The notes under the pieces were generated by a model, which was not told where the DNA came from, did no database searches, and saw nothing but the letters and a program-made list of their open reading frames with translations. Below, piece by piece: positions 1-11,961 of a DNA stretch of 64,000 nucleotides (position 1 is its first letter; every line of letters starts with the position of its first letter). The DNA comes from Gibbula magus. Taxonomy: Eukaryota; Mollusca; Gastropoda; Trochida; Trochidae. The position numbers were made by a program, and so were the translations under genes. The stretch lies in contig OW388298.1 of the NCBI GenBank assembly GCA_936450465.1, positions 12,063,663 through 12,127,662 of the forward strand, given 5' to 3'.

Positions 1-70
1 AGTTTAAAATTGACTATCATTATGATCAAATTTTGAGACTCTTAATTCATATCTTTAACTCTGTTTCCAG

Positions 71-356
71 GGCTGGGTGGTCGGTCTGAAGGGTCCAGCA
101 TTTCTGGATCTGCAACAAATCACAGGAGTTGGAACCAGCAAGGGAGCTGCCTTCTTCACCGCCGCGGCCGTAGGGGCTGGAGTCGGGAACTTCTTCGGCG
201 GAGCCGCCTATGACAGATTTAACCGCCATATTGTCCTGTTTATCTCGATGAGTCTGTACGGAGTGACATGCGCCATCATTCCTTGGTGTTCCGTCTACTG
301 GACAATGGTCCTCATCTTTCTCTTGCACGAACTCGTCACAGGAGCAGCTAGGTCGG
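71..356 (+). CDS. MFS transporter (NaGLT1/MFSD4-like), internal exon
   Basis: Exon after an acceptor (tgtttccag) and before a donor (G|gtaagag), 286 nt, open throughout and ending in phase 1. It encodes about 95 residues: a short LDLQ segment, a membrane segment rich in Gly/Ala, then GGAAYDRFNR. That last stretch matches the loop 2-3 signature of the major facilitator superfamily (G-x3-D-R-x-x-R). A further hydrophobic helix follows, ending HELVTGAARSG. The pattern is that of sodium-dependent glucose transporter 1 / MFSD4-type proteins, which move sugars across the plasma membrane. Earlier exons lie to the left of the window. Phase 1 joins exactly to the exon at 1204. The family usually has a few extra residues at this junction, so a micro-exon may be missing. 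The substrate is not shown by the sequence. Confidence 0.8.
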
Positions 357-740
357 GTAAGAGTTATCTACCCTTGAATCACATCTACTGAACTATGATC
401 TCGTCACAGGAGCAGCTAAATCATGTAAGAGTTATCTACCCTTAAATCACATCTACTGAACTATGATCTCATCACAGGAGCAGCTAAATTAGGTAAGAGT
501 TATCTACCCTTGAGTCACATCTACTGAACTATGATCTCGTCACAGGAGCAGCTAAATCAGGTAATAGTTATCTACCCTTGAATCACATCTACTGAACCAC
601 GATCTCGTCACAGGAGCAGCTAAATCAGGTAAGAGTTATCTACCCTTGATTCATGTCTACCGAACAATGATCTCGTCACAGGAGCAGCTAGATATGGTTA
701 GAGTTATCTTCCCTTGATGCATATCCACTGGACCATGATC
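333..740 (+). repeat. 68-bp tandem repeat copying the exon end and splice donor
   Basis: The motif tcgtcacaggagcagct starts at 333 (inside the exon) and again at 401, 469 (one change), 537, 605 and 673: an exact 68-bp period, six copies. The first copy is the last bases of the transporter exon with its donor. The other five carry the same exon end and a gtaag/gtaatag/gttagag-like donor inside the intron. Confidence 0.9.
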
Positions 741-1203
741 TGTAAAGGTTAATGTCAAAGTAACCCCCATGGTCATTCCTCATGGAAAGCTCGTTATTGT
801 GATGGACTCATACATTCCACCTGATGAAGGAGTGAGTAAATACTAAAAAAAAATTCCACAAGTTGTTATCCAGAAAATATTCATGTTCTTAAGGTTGACA
901 ATGACATGTGAACATTAATCTAACTGAATATAGAATCTATTTTCAAAGCATAAAAGGTGAGAATATAATTGTTCAATAGATTATACAAAATCCTGTTGTC
1001 GTTACACAGAGACATCTTAAAGCGGCGATTTGTTAACAAACATTTATTTTACTCAAATACTTAATCCTGTTCCACAATACCAAGATAACACCGAGTAAGA
1101 AATCAACTCCGCTTGAAAGCGCTAGTTAAATCTCCAAGATGAAGAACCAAGATTGCATAATTTGGGGCCATCAATTATGATACCTTGTTCCTTATGATTC
1201 CAG
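741..1203 (+). other. Rest of the transporter intron
   Basis: AT-rich intron sequence up to the acceptor at 1201-1203. I see no further exon of useful length and no repeat family that recurs in the window. Confidence 0.5.
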
Positions 1204-2228
1204 GTTCCAATGTGGAGATAGTGGAAGAGTGGGGAGACGAGGGTAAACCCTTCATGCAAGCGCTTCATTTCTCCTTCTCCATGGGGGCGACCATCTCTCC
1301 CTTCCTCCTGGACCCTTTCCTCTCCGAGGAGATCGTGGACACCAACGTGACGACGACCACCATGTCTCCGTTCCCCAACACCTCAGGCCCTGCCATCGAG
1401 ACCGTCACGGCACCAAAGCGGTACACAGAATCCCAGATAAAGTATCCTTTCCTCATCTGCGGAATCCTCACAGTCGTCTCCTCGTTCGTGTTCCTCATTA
1501 AATATTTCCACGACAAACGTCGAGGGAGAAGCGGCGTCCGGAGGAGAGACCAAGAGAAGAAAGACGGAGTTGAAGAACCTCATCGTCAGAAACGTTCCCT
1601 TCCTATCCGTCTCTTCCTCCTCACCCTCTTCCTCTTCGGAGTCTTCTACTTCTTCCTTGACGAAGTTGAAGACACCTCGCCCTCCTTCCTGGCAATCTTC
1701 GTGGTCAAGCAGATGGACTGGAGCAAGACAGATGGGAACCGTCTGTCCTCTGCATTCTGGGCTTCATATACAGCCGGAAGAGGGATCGGCATCATCTTGG
1801 TCAACTTCGTCACCCACGTCCAACTCTTCACCCTTTGTTGTATTGTCCTGTGTCTTGGGCAGGTAGGACTACTCCTCTCTGGCCTCTACCTCTTCGGCAC
1901 TGGGATTTGGATCAGCATCGTGGCTATTGGTCTTGCAATCTCGGTCGTTTTCCCTGCAAGCTTGACCTGGGCCGAGAAGGAGTTGGTCCAGCTCTCGGGG
2001 AAGCTGCTTGGCATCATCTATGTGGCCTTGGCTTTAGGGGGATTAGCTAATCCTCAGATTATCGGGGTTACAATGGATTTATATTCCCCCATGTGGTACA
2101 GCTACGTCCTCTGTGCTGAGAGCGTCTTGTTTTCCATAACGTTTCTATCATTGGTGATGCTGGTTCGTAAAGTGCTCAACAAACACAGAATAGTGGAACA
2201 GCCTGAATTGGAGGTTACAAAATTCTAA
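1204..2228 (+). CDS. MFS transporter (NaGLT1/MFSD4-like), terminal exon
   Basis: Terminal exon: acceptor ttatgattccag, then 341 codons to a TAA at 2226-2228. It continues the frame of the exon at 71-356 (G|GT restores Gly). It opens with SNVEIVEEWG...KPFMQALHFSFSMGA, the half-way signature of NaGLT1-like transporters (PFMQALHF-SF-GA). An extracellular loop rich in Thr/Ser follows, then a helix near YPFLICGILTVVSSFVFL, a basic cytoplasmic loop (KRRGRSGVRRRDQEKK), and about six more helices including FWASYTAGRG. The tail is short and charged. The membrane topology fits the C-terminal half of a 12-helix transporter. The Met at 1185 is intronic, so it is not the true start. No breaks are seen. 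Confidence 0.85.
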
Positions 2229-3400
2229 AAATTCTAATTCTAATTTTAAATGTGTTGCAAAGATAAATGCCCAGTCTTTCGCTCGCACAAACTTAATTCA
2301 AAATCATATCCGGTTTCCCTTGACTAGAGTAGAATGGAGGGGCTTTCAAAGTATGTTGCTACTCAGATGTTATGTAATCTATGCAATCGCTTTGTAGTTT
2401 TATGCAGCAAATGTTTGTCATAAAGACCATTCGGGCTTTATTCAAGCAGTTTCTAAGAAAGGTGCATTGTATCATGATCCATTTTCTCCCCATAGATCTT
2501 GCTCAAGTCATTGTTACTCACGTAACCTCTGTGGAGCACTGACAAAAAAAGAGAAACCCGATCGGCTGCACTCAATTAAGTTTTCAGAAGTAAGTCGGAG
2601 ACGTAATACCGTTTTTGATTGGAGGAAAAAAGCCATGATGTATCCATGTTGAAAATTTACAAGGCTATGACATTTTGCAAGAACTGCGAAATATGGCAAA
2701 TGTGTATAACAGAGGTTTTGTGAGAAGAAATGAGTCGATTAGTAGAGAGAAAATGTCCGCTTATGCCAATATAGTATCTAACATGTATGTTTTGTCAGAT
2801 CACTAATTTGAACGCTGCTAATTTATAACATAGTATTGTTTCATGACGTTAGACTGTCAAACTATCAGTAAACACCAAACATGCACCATCTAATTGGCAA
2901 TATTATGTTTGGACACTCAACCCTTCTGAAGTTAATGTTCATTGGCGAAACAAAATAGTTACAATCTAGACGGGCAATGGTTTTCTCGTTATCTTTAAAG
3001 AGGTTCATTATCCTTGTTTCTGTGCACCCTCGGTTGTCAGATGCAGATGTGCATACCGTTATATCATTTATGTCCATGTTTATTAACAGTGTCATGCATG
3101 AACTTTAGAAATTCAAAGGGCTGTTGTGTTACCTATAGGTACCCGATGATCAAATCATTGAATTATAAATTGTGCGAAATACTCTTCGTTTCAGTATATA
3201 CTATGCTCTGCAAAAAGGTGATGTAAGTTGTACTCAAAAGGCTGAGTTATCTCCCTTTGAACTGAAAAGTTAAACTGGATAGAAATGATTGTTTTATTTA
3301 TAAATTCGTTGTGGAATAATATTCCTATCACAAAGTGATTATATCCTGTAGTTTGATTGAAATAAATATGAATTTTAACAGAAAACAGCCAAATGTTTTA
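2229..3400 (+). other. Probable 3' UTR of the MFS gene
   Basis: AT-rich, no convincing ORF. A poly(A) hexamer AATAAA sits at 3362-3367, about 1.1 kb after the stop, which would make a long but plausible 3' UTR. No nearer perfect hexamer was noticed. Confidence 0.4.
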
Positions 3401-3456
3401 AATTTTAAATTTTAGTTAAATGCTTCAAAATAACAAAAACCCTACGTTTACTTTTT

Positions 3457-4467
3457 AGCTCATCAGGCCTGAAAGGCCCGATGGGCTTATGGCATGGCAT
3501 GGCGTCCGGCGTCCGTCCATCCGTCCGTCCGTCCGTCTGTCCATCCGTCCATCCGTCTGTAAACTTTTCGCTTTTTCGACTTCTTCTCCAGAACCAATAA
3601 CTCCAGAGAGCTGAAATTTTATATGCAGACTCCTTGGCCAATGGGGATTCTAAATTGTAGATTTCGTGACCCCGTGACCCCAAATGGGGTCACAGGGGTC
3701 ACATCCTTAAAAACCTATTTTCATCTTCTTCTCCAGTTCCAAAAGGTCTAGAGAGCTGAAAATTTGTGTGCAGACTCCTTGGCCAATGGGGATTCAAAAT
3801 TGTAGATTTCGTGACCCCATGACCCCAAATGGGGTCACAGGGGTCACATCCTTAAAAACCTATTTTCATCTTCTTCTCCAGTTCCAAAAGGTCTAGAGAG
3901 CTGAAAAGTTGTGTGCAGACTCCTTGGCCAATGGGGATTCTAAATTGTAGATTTCGTGACCACATGACCACAAATGGGGTCACAGGGGTCACATCCTTAA
4001 AAACCTATTTTCATCTTCTACTCCAGTTCCAAAAGGTCTAGAGAGCTGAAAAGTTGTGTGCAGACTCCTTGGCCAATGGGGATTCTAAATTGTAGATTTC
4101 GTGACCCCATGACCCCAAATGGGGTCACAGGGGTCACATCCTTTAAAACCTATTTTCATCTTCTTCTCCAGTTCCAAAAGGTCTAGAGAGCTGAAAATTT
4201 GTGTGCAGACTCCTTGGCCAATGGGGATTCTAAATTGTAGATTTCGTGAACACATGACCCCACAGGGGTCACATCCTTAAAAACCTATTTTCATCTACTC
4301 CAGAACAAATGTACCTCAAAGGCTGTAATATTGTGTGCAGACTCTGTCAATGGGGATTCTAAATTTTAGATTTGGAGACCCTGTGGTGCCTCAAATAAGG
4401 GCCTCAAGCCATGACCTTAAAATCTATTTCAGTCTTCATCATTAAACAATATAAACCCTGATGAGCT
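3457..4467. mobile_element. Nonautonomous element with inverted ends and internal 145-bp tandem repeats
   Basis: Begins agctcatcagg and ends cctgatgagct, its reverse complement. The left side carries (CCGTC)n-type simple repeats at 3505-3560. The body is a tandem array: cagactccttggccaatgg recurs at 3626, 3771, 3916, 4061 and 4206 (exact 145-bp period), with a diverged copy at about 4338. Each unit contains a perfect short palindrome around tgaccccaaatggggtca. A shortened copy in the opposite orientation lies at 44491-44726. Confidence 0.7.
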
Positions 4468-5640
4468 ACAGAGCCCATGTCTCTTTTTTTTGCAGATATG
4501 TGTAACTATGAATCTTTAATTAAAAAAAAGTAATACTCATGAAATATGTTTGTTGTTGTCATAATGATGATGTAAAGTGATAGTGACAAATGTAATTATT
4601 TTGCGACACCCCAATCTCCATAATATGTATTATCTCGTTCGCATGAAAGTAATCGCTTATTTTCACGTCGAGGCGGACGGCTTCGAAAGTTGGCAAATTA
4701 ACCATACATGGAGTGTAAACAATTGCATTCGTTATGACGATTGCCTATCTGGATAACATCAGAAGTGATTTTGAGCACATATCCACATGTATCGTTTGCT
4801 ATTTTCAAAATATTGAAAATACATAAACGTAATCGGTTTTCAATATTTTACAATACCCAAAAAGGATTATCATGATCAGATAAACAGTCGACATTTTAAG
4901 TTTGAGGAGATAAGTAAGTAAACATTTTAGGTGGATTGGGTAGAGCTGAGAAGATATGTACTAAGGTTGATATTGCCAAAGATTAAAAAACTGTGGTTTT
5001 TCCAATAGTTTCATCAACATCATTTGGCGAGTAGTCTGTTGATATGTTCTAGTGTTGCATTGCTACGCTACATAATTATGTACTTGTAGGAGTACGCAAG
5101 TGAATCAACCGGAAATAGCGGTCTTCATTGGGCGTGGTTTTCATAAATGTTTTTGACTCGAATCAGTTTTTCCACGATTTCAATGGACTTTAATATTACT
5201 TATTGTTTCAGCATAACGTGGCGACCGCAATTAATTATAACCTAGAAATTATTTCATTTTTCATTTGAAAGAAAACCAAGTTGACGTTTTTTTGGCCGAC
5301 AGTGTACTGTAGGTCTCACGCCTAGAATGTAAGCAGGCGCTATGTTATAAGAGAAACCACGACTGCGAGGATTATCACAGTCTACAGTATAGTGGGGAGT
5401 AACGGAGCATATTTACAACCCCGGTAACCGAGGATGGATAAAATCAGAAGGAGCGTGTATCATTCTGAGCACATAAGTATCTGCATGTAACGGTGCTATT
5501 TTCCAAATATTGAAAGTCATCTGTTTTCAATATCTTGTCATATTTTCAAAACAGTCACAAGATATAAGTTTTAAATAAAACTAATCCTTGTTCACTACAT
5601 TTTAGGGATTTTTTAATTTTTTTTATCCAAATTATGTTCT
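4468..5640. other. Gene-free AT-rich stretch
   Basis: No ORF, RNA gene or splice-bounded exon recognised on either strand. Confidence 0.4.
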
Positions 5641-5912
5641 GTACTTTGACAGAGGGACAGTCATTTAAATCTGCATTTTTACTTAAAGGATGTTGGAGGT
5701 TCATCATAGGGAGGGTTATGTTCCTACAGAGTTTTGTGACCTTGATCTTCATTTCAAGGTCACAACGAGACTCATTTTACCCTTATCAACGGGATATCAC
5801 AAGAACCGTTCACTGGATACTCTTCATATCTTCACCTAGGTAAGACAAAGGATTGGTTAGTTTTTGATGACCTTGCCATTATTCTGATGGTCCCAGCATA
5901 ACAAGTTTTTCG
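5641..5912. repeat. Fragment of a dispersed repeat (gtgaccttga...caagaaccgttcactgg)
   Basis: Contains the motif series gtgaccttgatctt, gatatcacaagaaccgttcactgg, tcttcatatctt. The same series recurs at about 25740-25800, 44110-44260, 56690-57070 and 60590-60900, so this is a dispersed family rather than a gene. Confidence 0.5.
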
Positions 5913-5913
5913 A

Positions 5914-6164
5914 GGTGAGGTGAGGTGAGTTGGAGTTTAATGCCGCTTTCAAGAGTATTTCACACATATCGCGGCTGCAAGTATTACGGCAGGGAGAAAG
6001 CCCGCAACGCCACGTGGCTATGCATTGCGGTGAAACCTGCGAGCAACGGCTTGAACTAGCGAACCATGGGTGGTACTACTAAATTCAGTGTAGCTTTGCA
6101 CCCAAACCTTACTGCGTGTAGAACAGTTCTCTACTGCAGACAAAGTTGCCGTGTCCCTGGCGGG
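5914..6164 (-). mobile_element. tRNA-derived SINE, head missing
   Basis: Reads tail to head on the + strand: (ggtgag)n, the gcggcgtt hairpin, the conserved body, then stops before the tRNA head. Flanked by the target duplication acaagtttttcga (5901-5913 and 6165-6177), so it is a genuine 5'-truncated insertion. Confidence 0.9.
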
Positions 6165-6419
6165 ACAAGTTTTTCGACATGTTCAGCTTGTTCGAGAGAT
6201 TTATATCACAAAAAATGTTCATTGGATTTTCATCCTTATCTTGCACATAACGATTCAGGGCCCAGTCGATTTTGCTGATATTGACAATATTTTAAAATTT
6301 GAAGTATTAATTTGCGGTCGGGGATCATGTCACCTTTGTGACAACTGCTTGTTGTCGCTGATTCGGTATTGTCTTATGTATTTCTAAATGCTCTTAGACT
6401 TAGAGTGTTTGTTGAAAAT

Positions 6420-6960
6420 ATATACTGAACAGCAAAATAAACGCGAGTTTTAATGATTATAGTTTCTGTTCGCATATTAGCCCATGGTTTGTCATATCAT
6501 TGGTAAATGTCAGAGAATATGTTGAGCTATTGGTACTGTGGAGTTGAGCTATTGGTATTGTGGAGATGGTTACCATTGCAAAGTCAAAGGGTATCAGTTC
6601 GCGGAAATACACGTCATGTGTTGTCATGGTAACATGATCTCCATGAGCCTGGTAAAATACAAATTACTCGTGCTGAAATCCAATATTTGCTCTATGAAAA
6701 GGACCTCAAATTGTGTCTCAAAGTTTAAGAAGTTAATGCTTGGCAAAAAAAACCGTGAAATTTTCGGAAACTGGGATATTGGCTGACTGCACGCTGAACA
6801 GTTTGCAATGACTGTAAATGTGCTCGTGGAACACCATGATACGGAAAAAGAATGCAATACCAAAATGATGCCCATAGAACCATTCTGAATGAAATTTTAA
6901 AATGACGTAATAACGTCAAATCAACATCACCGACGACAGGGGTTTTGCATCAAACAAAAA
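6420..6960. mobile_element. Nonautonomous DNA-element-like repeat, copy 1
   Basis: Starts gaacagcaaaataaacgcga and runs to tcaccgacgacaggggttttgcatcaaac. A second copy in the opposite orientation lies at 41310-41930 (gatgcaaattcctgtctttggtgatg ... actcgcgtttcttttgctgttcag). ORFs inside are short and not conserved as a protein. Confidence 0.6.
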
Positions 6961-7090
6961 AAAGTAAAGCCCACAACGCCATGTGGCTATGCATTGCGGT
7001 GTAACCTGCGAGTATCGGCTGGAACTGGAACTCACTGTAGCATTGCACCCAAACCTTACTGTGTGTAGAACAGTTCTCTACTTCACGAGC
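6961..7090 (-). repeat. SINE fragment
   Basis: Matches the middle of the tRNA SINE (gccacgtggctatgcattgcggtg-like through gtgtagaacagttctctact). Tail and head are absent. Confidence 0.6.
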
Positions 7091-7417
7091 TTGGTCTTGT
7101 TAATTTATCCTATTCATTCGTCCTCTCAACACATATTAATTAATAATATTCAGTCTTCCGGTAGATATGACGGATAACCGGGCGCTAGTTAGTTCCTTTC
7201 ATTGGTCGGATTTATAATTTGTCGCACACTTATTTCATGCGGATCCGATAATAGCTGAATCTCGAAGCTTAGTGCTGTAACTTCGGATCCAGAGAGCGGT
7301 TAAGCGCAAGGCTAAAGATGAGACGAGCGGTGTCCACACATCCGGGTCAGTTGGCACCACGAAACTTGTGTTCAGTCTCATGATGATAAAACTGCGGAAA
7401 CGTTTTAGTGTCACAAG

Positions 7418-7653
7418 GTGACGTGAGGTGAGGTGGGTTGGGGTTTAACGCTGCTTTTAAGAGTATTTACTTATATCGCGGCTGCTAGTATTATGGCAGG
7501 ATGAAAGCCCTTCCGTTCAGTAGCATCGCATCCAAACCTTACTACGTGTAGAACAGTTCTCTACTGCAGACAAAGTTGCGTGGCGTGATTCGAACCCCGG
7601 ACTTCTTGATCTGAAGCCGATGGCACGCACTAACCACTGATCTATCCCGCCCC
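7418..7653 (-). mobile_element. tRNA-derived SINE with internal deletion
   Basis: Has both the (ggtgag) tail and the tRNA head (cgaaccccggacttcttgat...aaccactgatctatcccgcc). Flanked by ttagtgtcac on both sides (7405-7414 and 7654-7663). Part of the body is deleted. Confidence 0.85.
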
Positions 7654-7916
7654 CTTAGTGTCACTATGAAAATAAAACCATCAATGTATGAAAGTGAGTG
7701 AGTGAGTTATTGTTTAACGCCATCAATATATGTAAGTAAAAGAAATACAATGTGTATAAAGTTTAGTTAAAGTTAAGAATGACAAAAGGCAGCTATTGCG
7801 TGTGTCATCAGTGTATGAAGCAAGACACAGTCCCTGCCAGGGAGTACTCGGATCAAAAACGCAGCCAGCTTCCTTCCACAAATCATAACTCGTGCCAGTT
7901 TTCACCATGCACTGGT

Positions 7917-8600
7917 GAAAGGTACATCCTTTGTGTTGTTGGGGGGTCACATATTGCAAACGTTATACATGGTGTTACTTTATTGAGAAATACCGAAATG
8001 AGGTGAGGTGAGTTGGGGTTTAACGCCGCTTTCAAGAGTATTTCACTTATATCGCGGCTGCTAGTATTACGGCAGGGAGAAAGCCCGCAACGCCACGTGG
8101 CTATGCATTGCGGTGAAACCTGCGAGCAGCGGCTGGAACTAGCGAACCATGGGTGGTACTACTCTGAAATTCAGTGTAGCATTGCACCCAAAGCTTACTG
8201 CGTGTAGAACAGTTCTCTACTGCAGACAAAGTTGCCGTGCCCCTTGCGGGATTCGAACCCTGGACCTCTTGATCCGAAGCCGAACGCGCTAACCACTGCG
8301 CTATCCCACCCCCGAGAAATACCGACTGTTACCGAAAACTACCACTTTGATGATAGTCGACTTAGCATATTGACAATATGTAGGTAAAAGTAGTGATTTC
8401 TGATACGAAACCGGACAATGCACAGCGTGTAGCGCGCATCAATGAGTCAAACGTAATTTTGGAATGTTATTTACACAGACAAAAAAAACAAATTTGAGTT
8501 GATCATGTTAAATAGGTCACATAACTACTGTGCAAGTAAATGGGACGTGCAGTTTCTGTTTCTGCACATGCATAATGATGCACATTGATATGCAATTCGT
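7917..8600. mobile_element. TTAA-type MITE, diverged copy with a SINE inside
   Basis: Left end aaaggtacatcctttgtgttgtt, then the family body (taccgactgttaccgaaaac, gatagtcgacttag, ctgcacatgcataatgatg). Better copies are at 32799-33295, 43156-43649 and 48672-49816. This copy is split by the SINE at 7997-8313, and its right end is worn away. Confidence 0.7.
7997..8313 (-). mobile_element. Full-length tRNA-derived SINE
   Basis: Full structure on the minus strand: tRNA-like head with A box (tagcgcagtggttagcg) and B box (ggttcgaatcc), conserved body, a GCCGC/GCGGC hairpin, gttaaac and (ctcacc)n. Flanked by gagaaataccga (7985-7996 and 8314-8325), the target duplication inside a MITE. Confidence 0.95.
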
Positions 8601-8999
8601 TTCCGGACCAGAGCTTAAATAACCGCACTCATATGAATTGGTTAGCCTGTGTTGAACAGCCGATGTGAATGTTGGCATTTTCAACATCTTTGGATTTGTT
8701 TAACTTCCACTTTCGTTTCTATAAGAGAACTTAGGGAGAGTTTATTACCAATGATTTGAATAGTTAATAATTTTAACAAACAAAGAGAAGGTATATGATG
8801 GTATATGGCGTCGGGTTCCCAACATATTATTCTGACTAAACCCATCTCAAGGCTTCGTTTCATTTTGGACATAATTGTAAACTAGAAATGTGTGCATGTG
8901 ATGCACTGTGATGTCCCCGCTCCAACTTTCAATCCAACCTAATCATATTACCCTTATTTTTCACTTATGCTAAGCACTAAGTTCAATACTGCATTTATA

Positions 9000-9800
9000 A
9001 CGAGAAATAAAAAATTCAGAATAGCCAAAGTAGCAAAAGGCACCACTCCACCACTAGGTCTAAGCAAATACCAAGTTTGGTGAAAAAATATTGAACGTTT
9101 TTGGAGATAGAGGCCAGGAAAGGTCCCTACCCCAAATATGCAATAAGTTAAAATTGTTTCCATGGAAACCAGAAAAAACAAAAATTCAGAATAACCAAAA
9201 TAGCAAAAGGCACCACTCCACCACTAGGTCTAACCACATACCAAGTTTCGTAAAGAAATACTCGATATATTTTGAAATAGAGGCCGGAAAACGTCCCTAC
9301 CCCCAATTTGCACTAAGTTCAAATTGTTTCCATGGAAACCAGAAAAAAATAAAACATTCAGAATAACCAAAATAGCAAAAGGCACCACTCTATCACTAGG
9401 TCTAAGCAAATACCAAGTTTGGTGAACAAATATTGAACGGTTTTGGAGATAGAGGCCTGAAAAGGTTCCTACTCCAAATATGCAATAAGTTAAAATTGTT
9501 TCCATGGAAACCAGAAAAAAACAAAAATTCAGAATAACCAAATAGCAAAAGGCACCACTCCACCACTAGGTCTAACCACATACCAAGTTTCGTAAAGAAA
9601 TACTTGATAGATTTTGAAATAAAGGCCGGAAAAGGTCCCTACCCCCAATTTGCACCAAGTTCAAATTGTTTCCATGGAAACCAGAAAAAATTTTAAAAAA
9701 TAGAATAACCAAAATAGCAAAAGGCACCACTCCACCACTAGGTCTAACCACATACCAAGTTTCGTGAAAAAATATTGAACGGTTTTTTAGATATGGCCCG
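9000..9800. repeat. Tandem array of ~170-bp units
   Basis: The motif caccactc(c/t) recurs at 9041, 9211, 9383, 9553 and 9725 (170-172 bp apart). Each unit has agcaaaaggcac, taccaagttt, gaggccgga-like and gtttccatggaaaccag segments. The right edge continues into (ggaataac)n. Confidence 0.85.
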
Positions 9801-9945
9801 GAAAAGAAAGCATTTCGGAATAACGGAATAACGGAATGACGGAATAACGGAATGACGGAATAATGGAATAACGGAATAACGGACGGAGGCGAAAACATTA
9901 TGTCTCCCGAAATAATTTTCGGGGGACATAATGAACGCTTCTTGT
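9800..9945. repeat. (GGAATAACGGAATGAC)n tract and terminal hairpin
   Basis: Short direct repeats of ggaataac/ggaatgac at 9818-9885, then cggacggaggcgaaaacattatgt, ending in the inverted repeat tgtctcccgaaataattttcgggggaca. It has the look of an element end. Confidence 0.7.
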
Positions 9946-10189
9946 GTCTCACTCTATATAGGGGCCAGATGAGCAGTATCGAAATAAAACAAGCAGGCAG
10001 AGTCTCAATCTCATCTAAATTGGGAAGAATAAGGTAATCCAGTTTTAAAATATACCTTGGCTGTTTTCTAAGTTGCACTGTAAATAATTGAAATGTATGG
10101 GGATACATATCCTATCAAGACCCCAATATTGGTATATGTATTGTATCGCAACCGCTCTGTATCGTTACACCTCTAGACGTCGCTCAGGA

Positions 10190-10787
10190 AGAATATTGAA
10201 TAGTTTTGAAGTTTGAGGCCGGAATATAGAACCAAGAAGAGGGAAAACTAAGTCCAGACTGTTTGCATTCGTAAAAAAAAAAAATATATATATATATATT
10301 CTCAAATTTCTATATAGCAAAAGGCACATCTAGACTACTTGGTTGATACCTGTACAAAGTTTCAGCAAAATATATTGAATAGTTTTTAAGTTTGAGGCCG
10401 GAACATAGTTTTCCTTCTTCTTGGTTCTAAGTCCAGACTGTTTGCATTCGTGAAAAAAAAAATATATATTCTCAAATTTCTATATAGCAAAAGGCACATC
10501 TAGACTACTTGTTTGATACCTGTACAAAGTTTCAGCAAAATATATTGAATAGTTTTGAAGTTTGAGGCCGGAACATAGTTTTCCTTCTTCTTGGTTCTAA
10601 GTCCAGACTGTTTGCATTAGTAAAAAAAAATATATATTCTCAAATTTCTATATAGCAAAAGGCACATCTAGACTACTTGTTTGATACCTGTACAAAGTTT
10701 CAGCAAAATATATTGAATAGTTTTGAAGTTTGAGGCCGGAACATAGTTTTCCTTCTTCTTGGTTCTAAGTCCAGACTGTTTGCATTA

Positions 10788-10825
<38 letters not shown>

Positions 10826-10985
10826 TCTCAAATTTCTATAGCAAAAGGCACATCTAGACTACTTGGTTGATACCTGTACAAAGTTTCAGCAAAATATATT
10901 GAATAGTTTTGAAGTTTGAGGCCGGAATGGAAAAGCCCGGACGCACAGACGGACAGACGGACGGAGCTCATTTCTATATCCCCTG
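10190..10985. repeat. Second tandem array of ~170-bp units
   Basis: The motif ctcaaattt recurs at 10301, 10471, 10639 and 10827. Units share agcaaaaggcac, aaagtttca and gaggccgga with the array at 9000-9800, so the two families are related. They are separated by (TA)n tracts (for example 10790-10823). The array ends in gacagacggacggag and a hairpin, cccctgccaac...gttgtggcgggg. Confidence 0.85.
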
Positions 10986-11039
10986 CCAACTTCGTTGTGG
11001 CGGGGGATAAAAAAAATTTCAAGTTCAGCAACCACATGT

Positions 11040-11340
11040 GTTAAGAATTGTTTCGATGGAAACGACTAAAATAAAATTCGAAAACAGTTGAAAACCCAAA
11101 AAGACACATTCAAATGACTGTTTCACATACCAAGTTTCATTGAGCTTTAGAGTTAGAGTTCTGGTCCGGAAACGAAATTTCAAAGTATGGGTCCATTGAA
11201 ACAGCTAAAATTAAATTCAAAAGAAGTCGAAACCTTCAAAAGGCACATCTACACATGATGACTATTTCACATACCAAGTTTCATTGAGCTAGGGCTTTAT
11301 TTTCTAGTTCTGGCCCAGAAACGAAAACAGGACGAGACTT
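11040..11340. repeat. Diverged relatives of the ~170-bp units
   Basis: Two ~150-bp blocks with aaaaggcacat, ataccaagtttcattgagct and ctggcccggaaacga motifs. Similar blocks occur at 11815-11930 and 14095-14340. Confidence 0.55.
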
Positions 11341-11961
11341 TGTTTAGGCGGTATATAAATGCATAGTAATATAAAATATATCTTATCTGAAATAATATTT
11401 TAGACACATTCTCAATTGTAAGCCATAAGAAACAATATATATAATTGGTGATACTGAACTATCTTTCAAGTATTTGTGAAAATTCATGTTAAAATTGGTT
11501 CTGCTAAAAGTTGTTGAAATGATATTGTGCTGTAGTTAGACACTTGTTTAAAGCTTTTTAAATTAAGAAGGTCATCTCATTCTATTGCTGACACGCATAT
11601 TTTGACATATTCTTCCTATGCTGGATAGGTTTTCATAACTATAGACTAATAAATGTTATATATTTGAGTTAACTTTGCGTTGCTACTCCAAATTTAAGTT
11701 TAATCACTGATATAAAGTGATATTTGAATCAAGACTTTCCCGGGAACTAAGTTTTAAATAGAGACATCATATTTTAATAAGTGTGCACTTTCAATGAAAA
11801 ATCCTTATCAGTTCAAAACCAAAAGGGCACATGAGACCGCTTACTTGATACATACACAAACTTTCATGAAAATATACTCAACAATTTTCGACTTCTGGTC
11901 CAGAAACGAAACCCTGGACTCACGGAGGTCATTACGATACCCCAACCGATTTCTTTGAGGC

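Noticed and set aside
7981..8207. Recurrent ~64-residue ORFs (MGFNAAFKSISLISRLLVL...) at many places
   Set aside because: They all coincide with the SINE body and tail and vary with its mutations. They are not genes.
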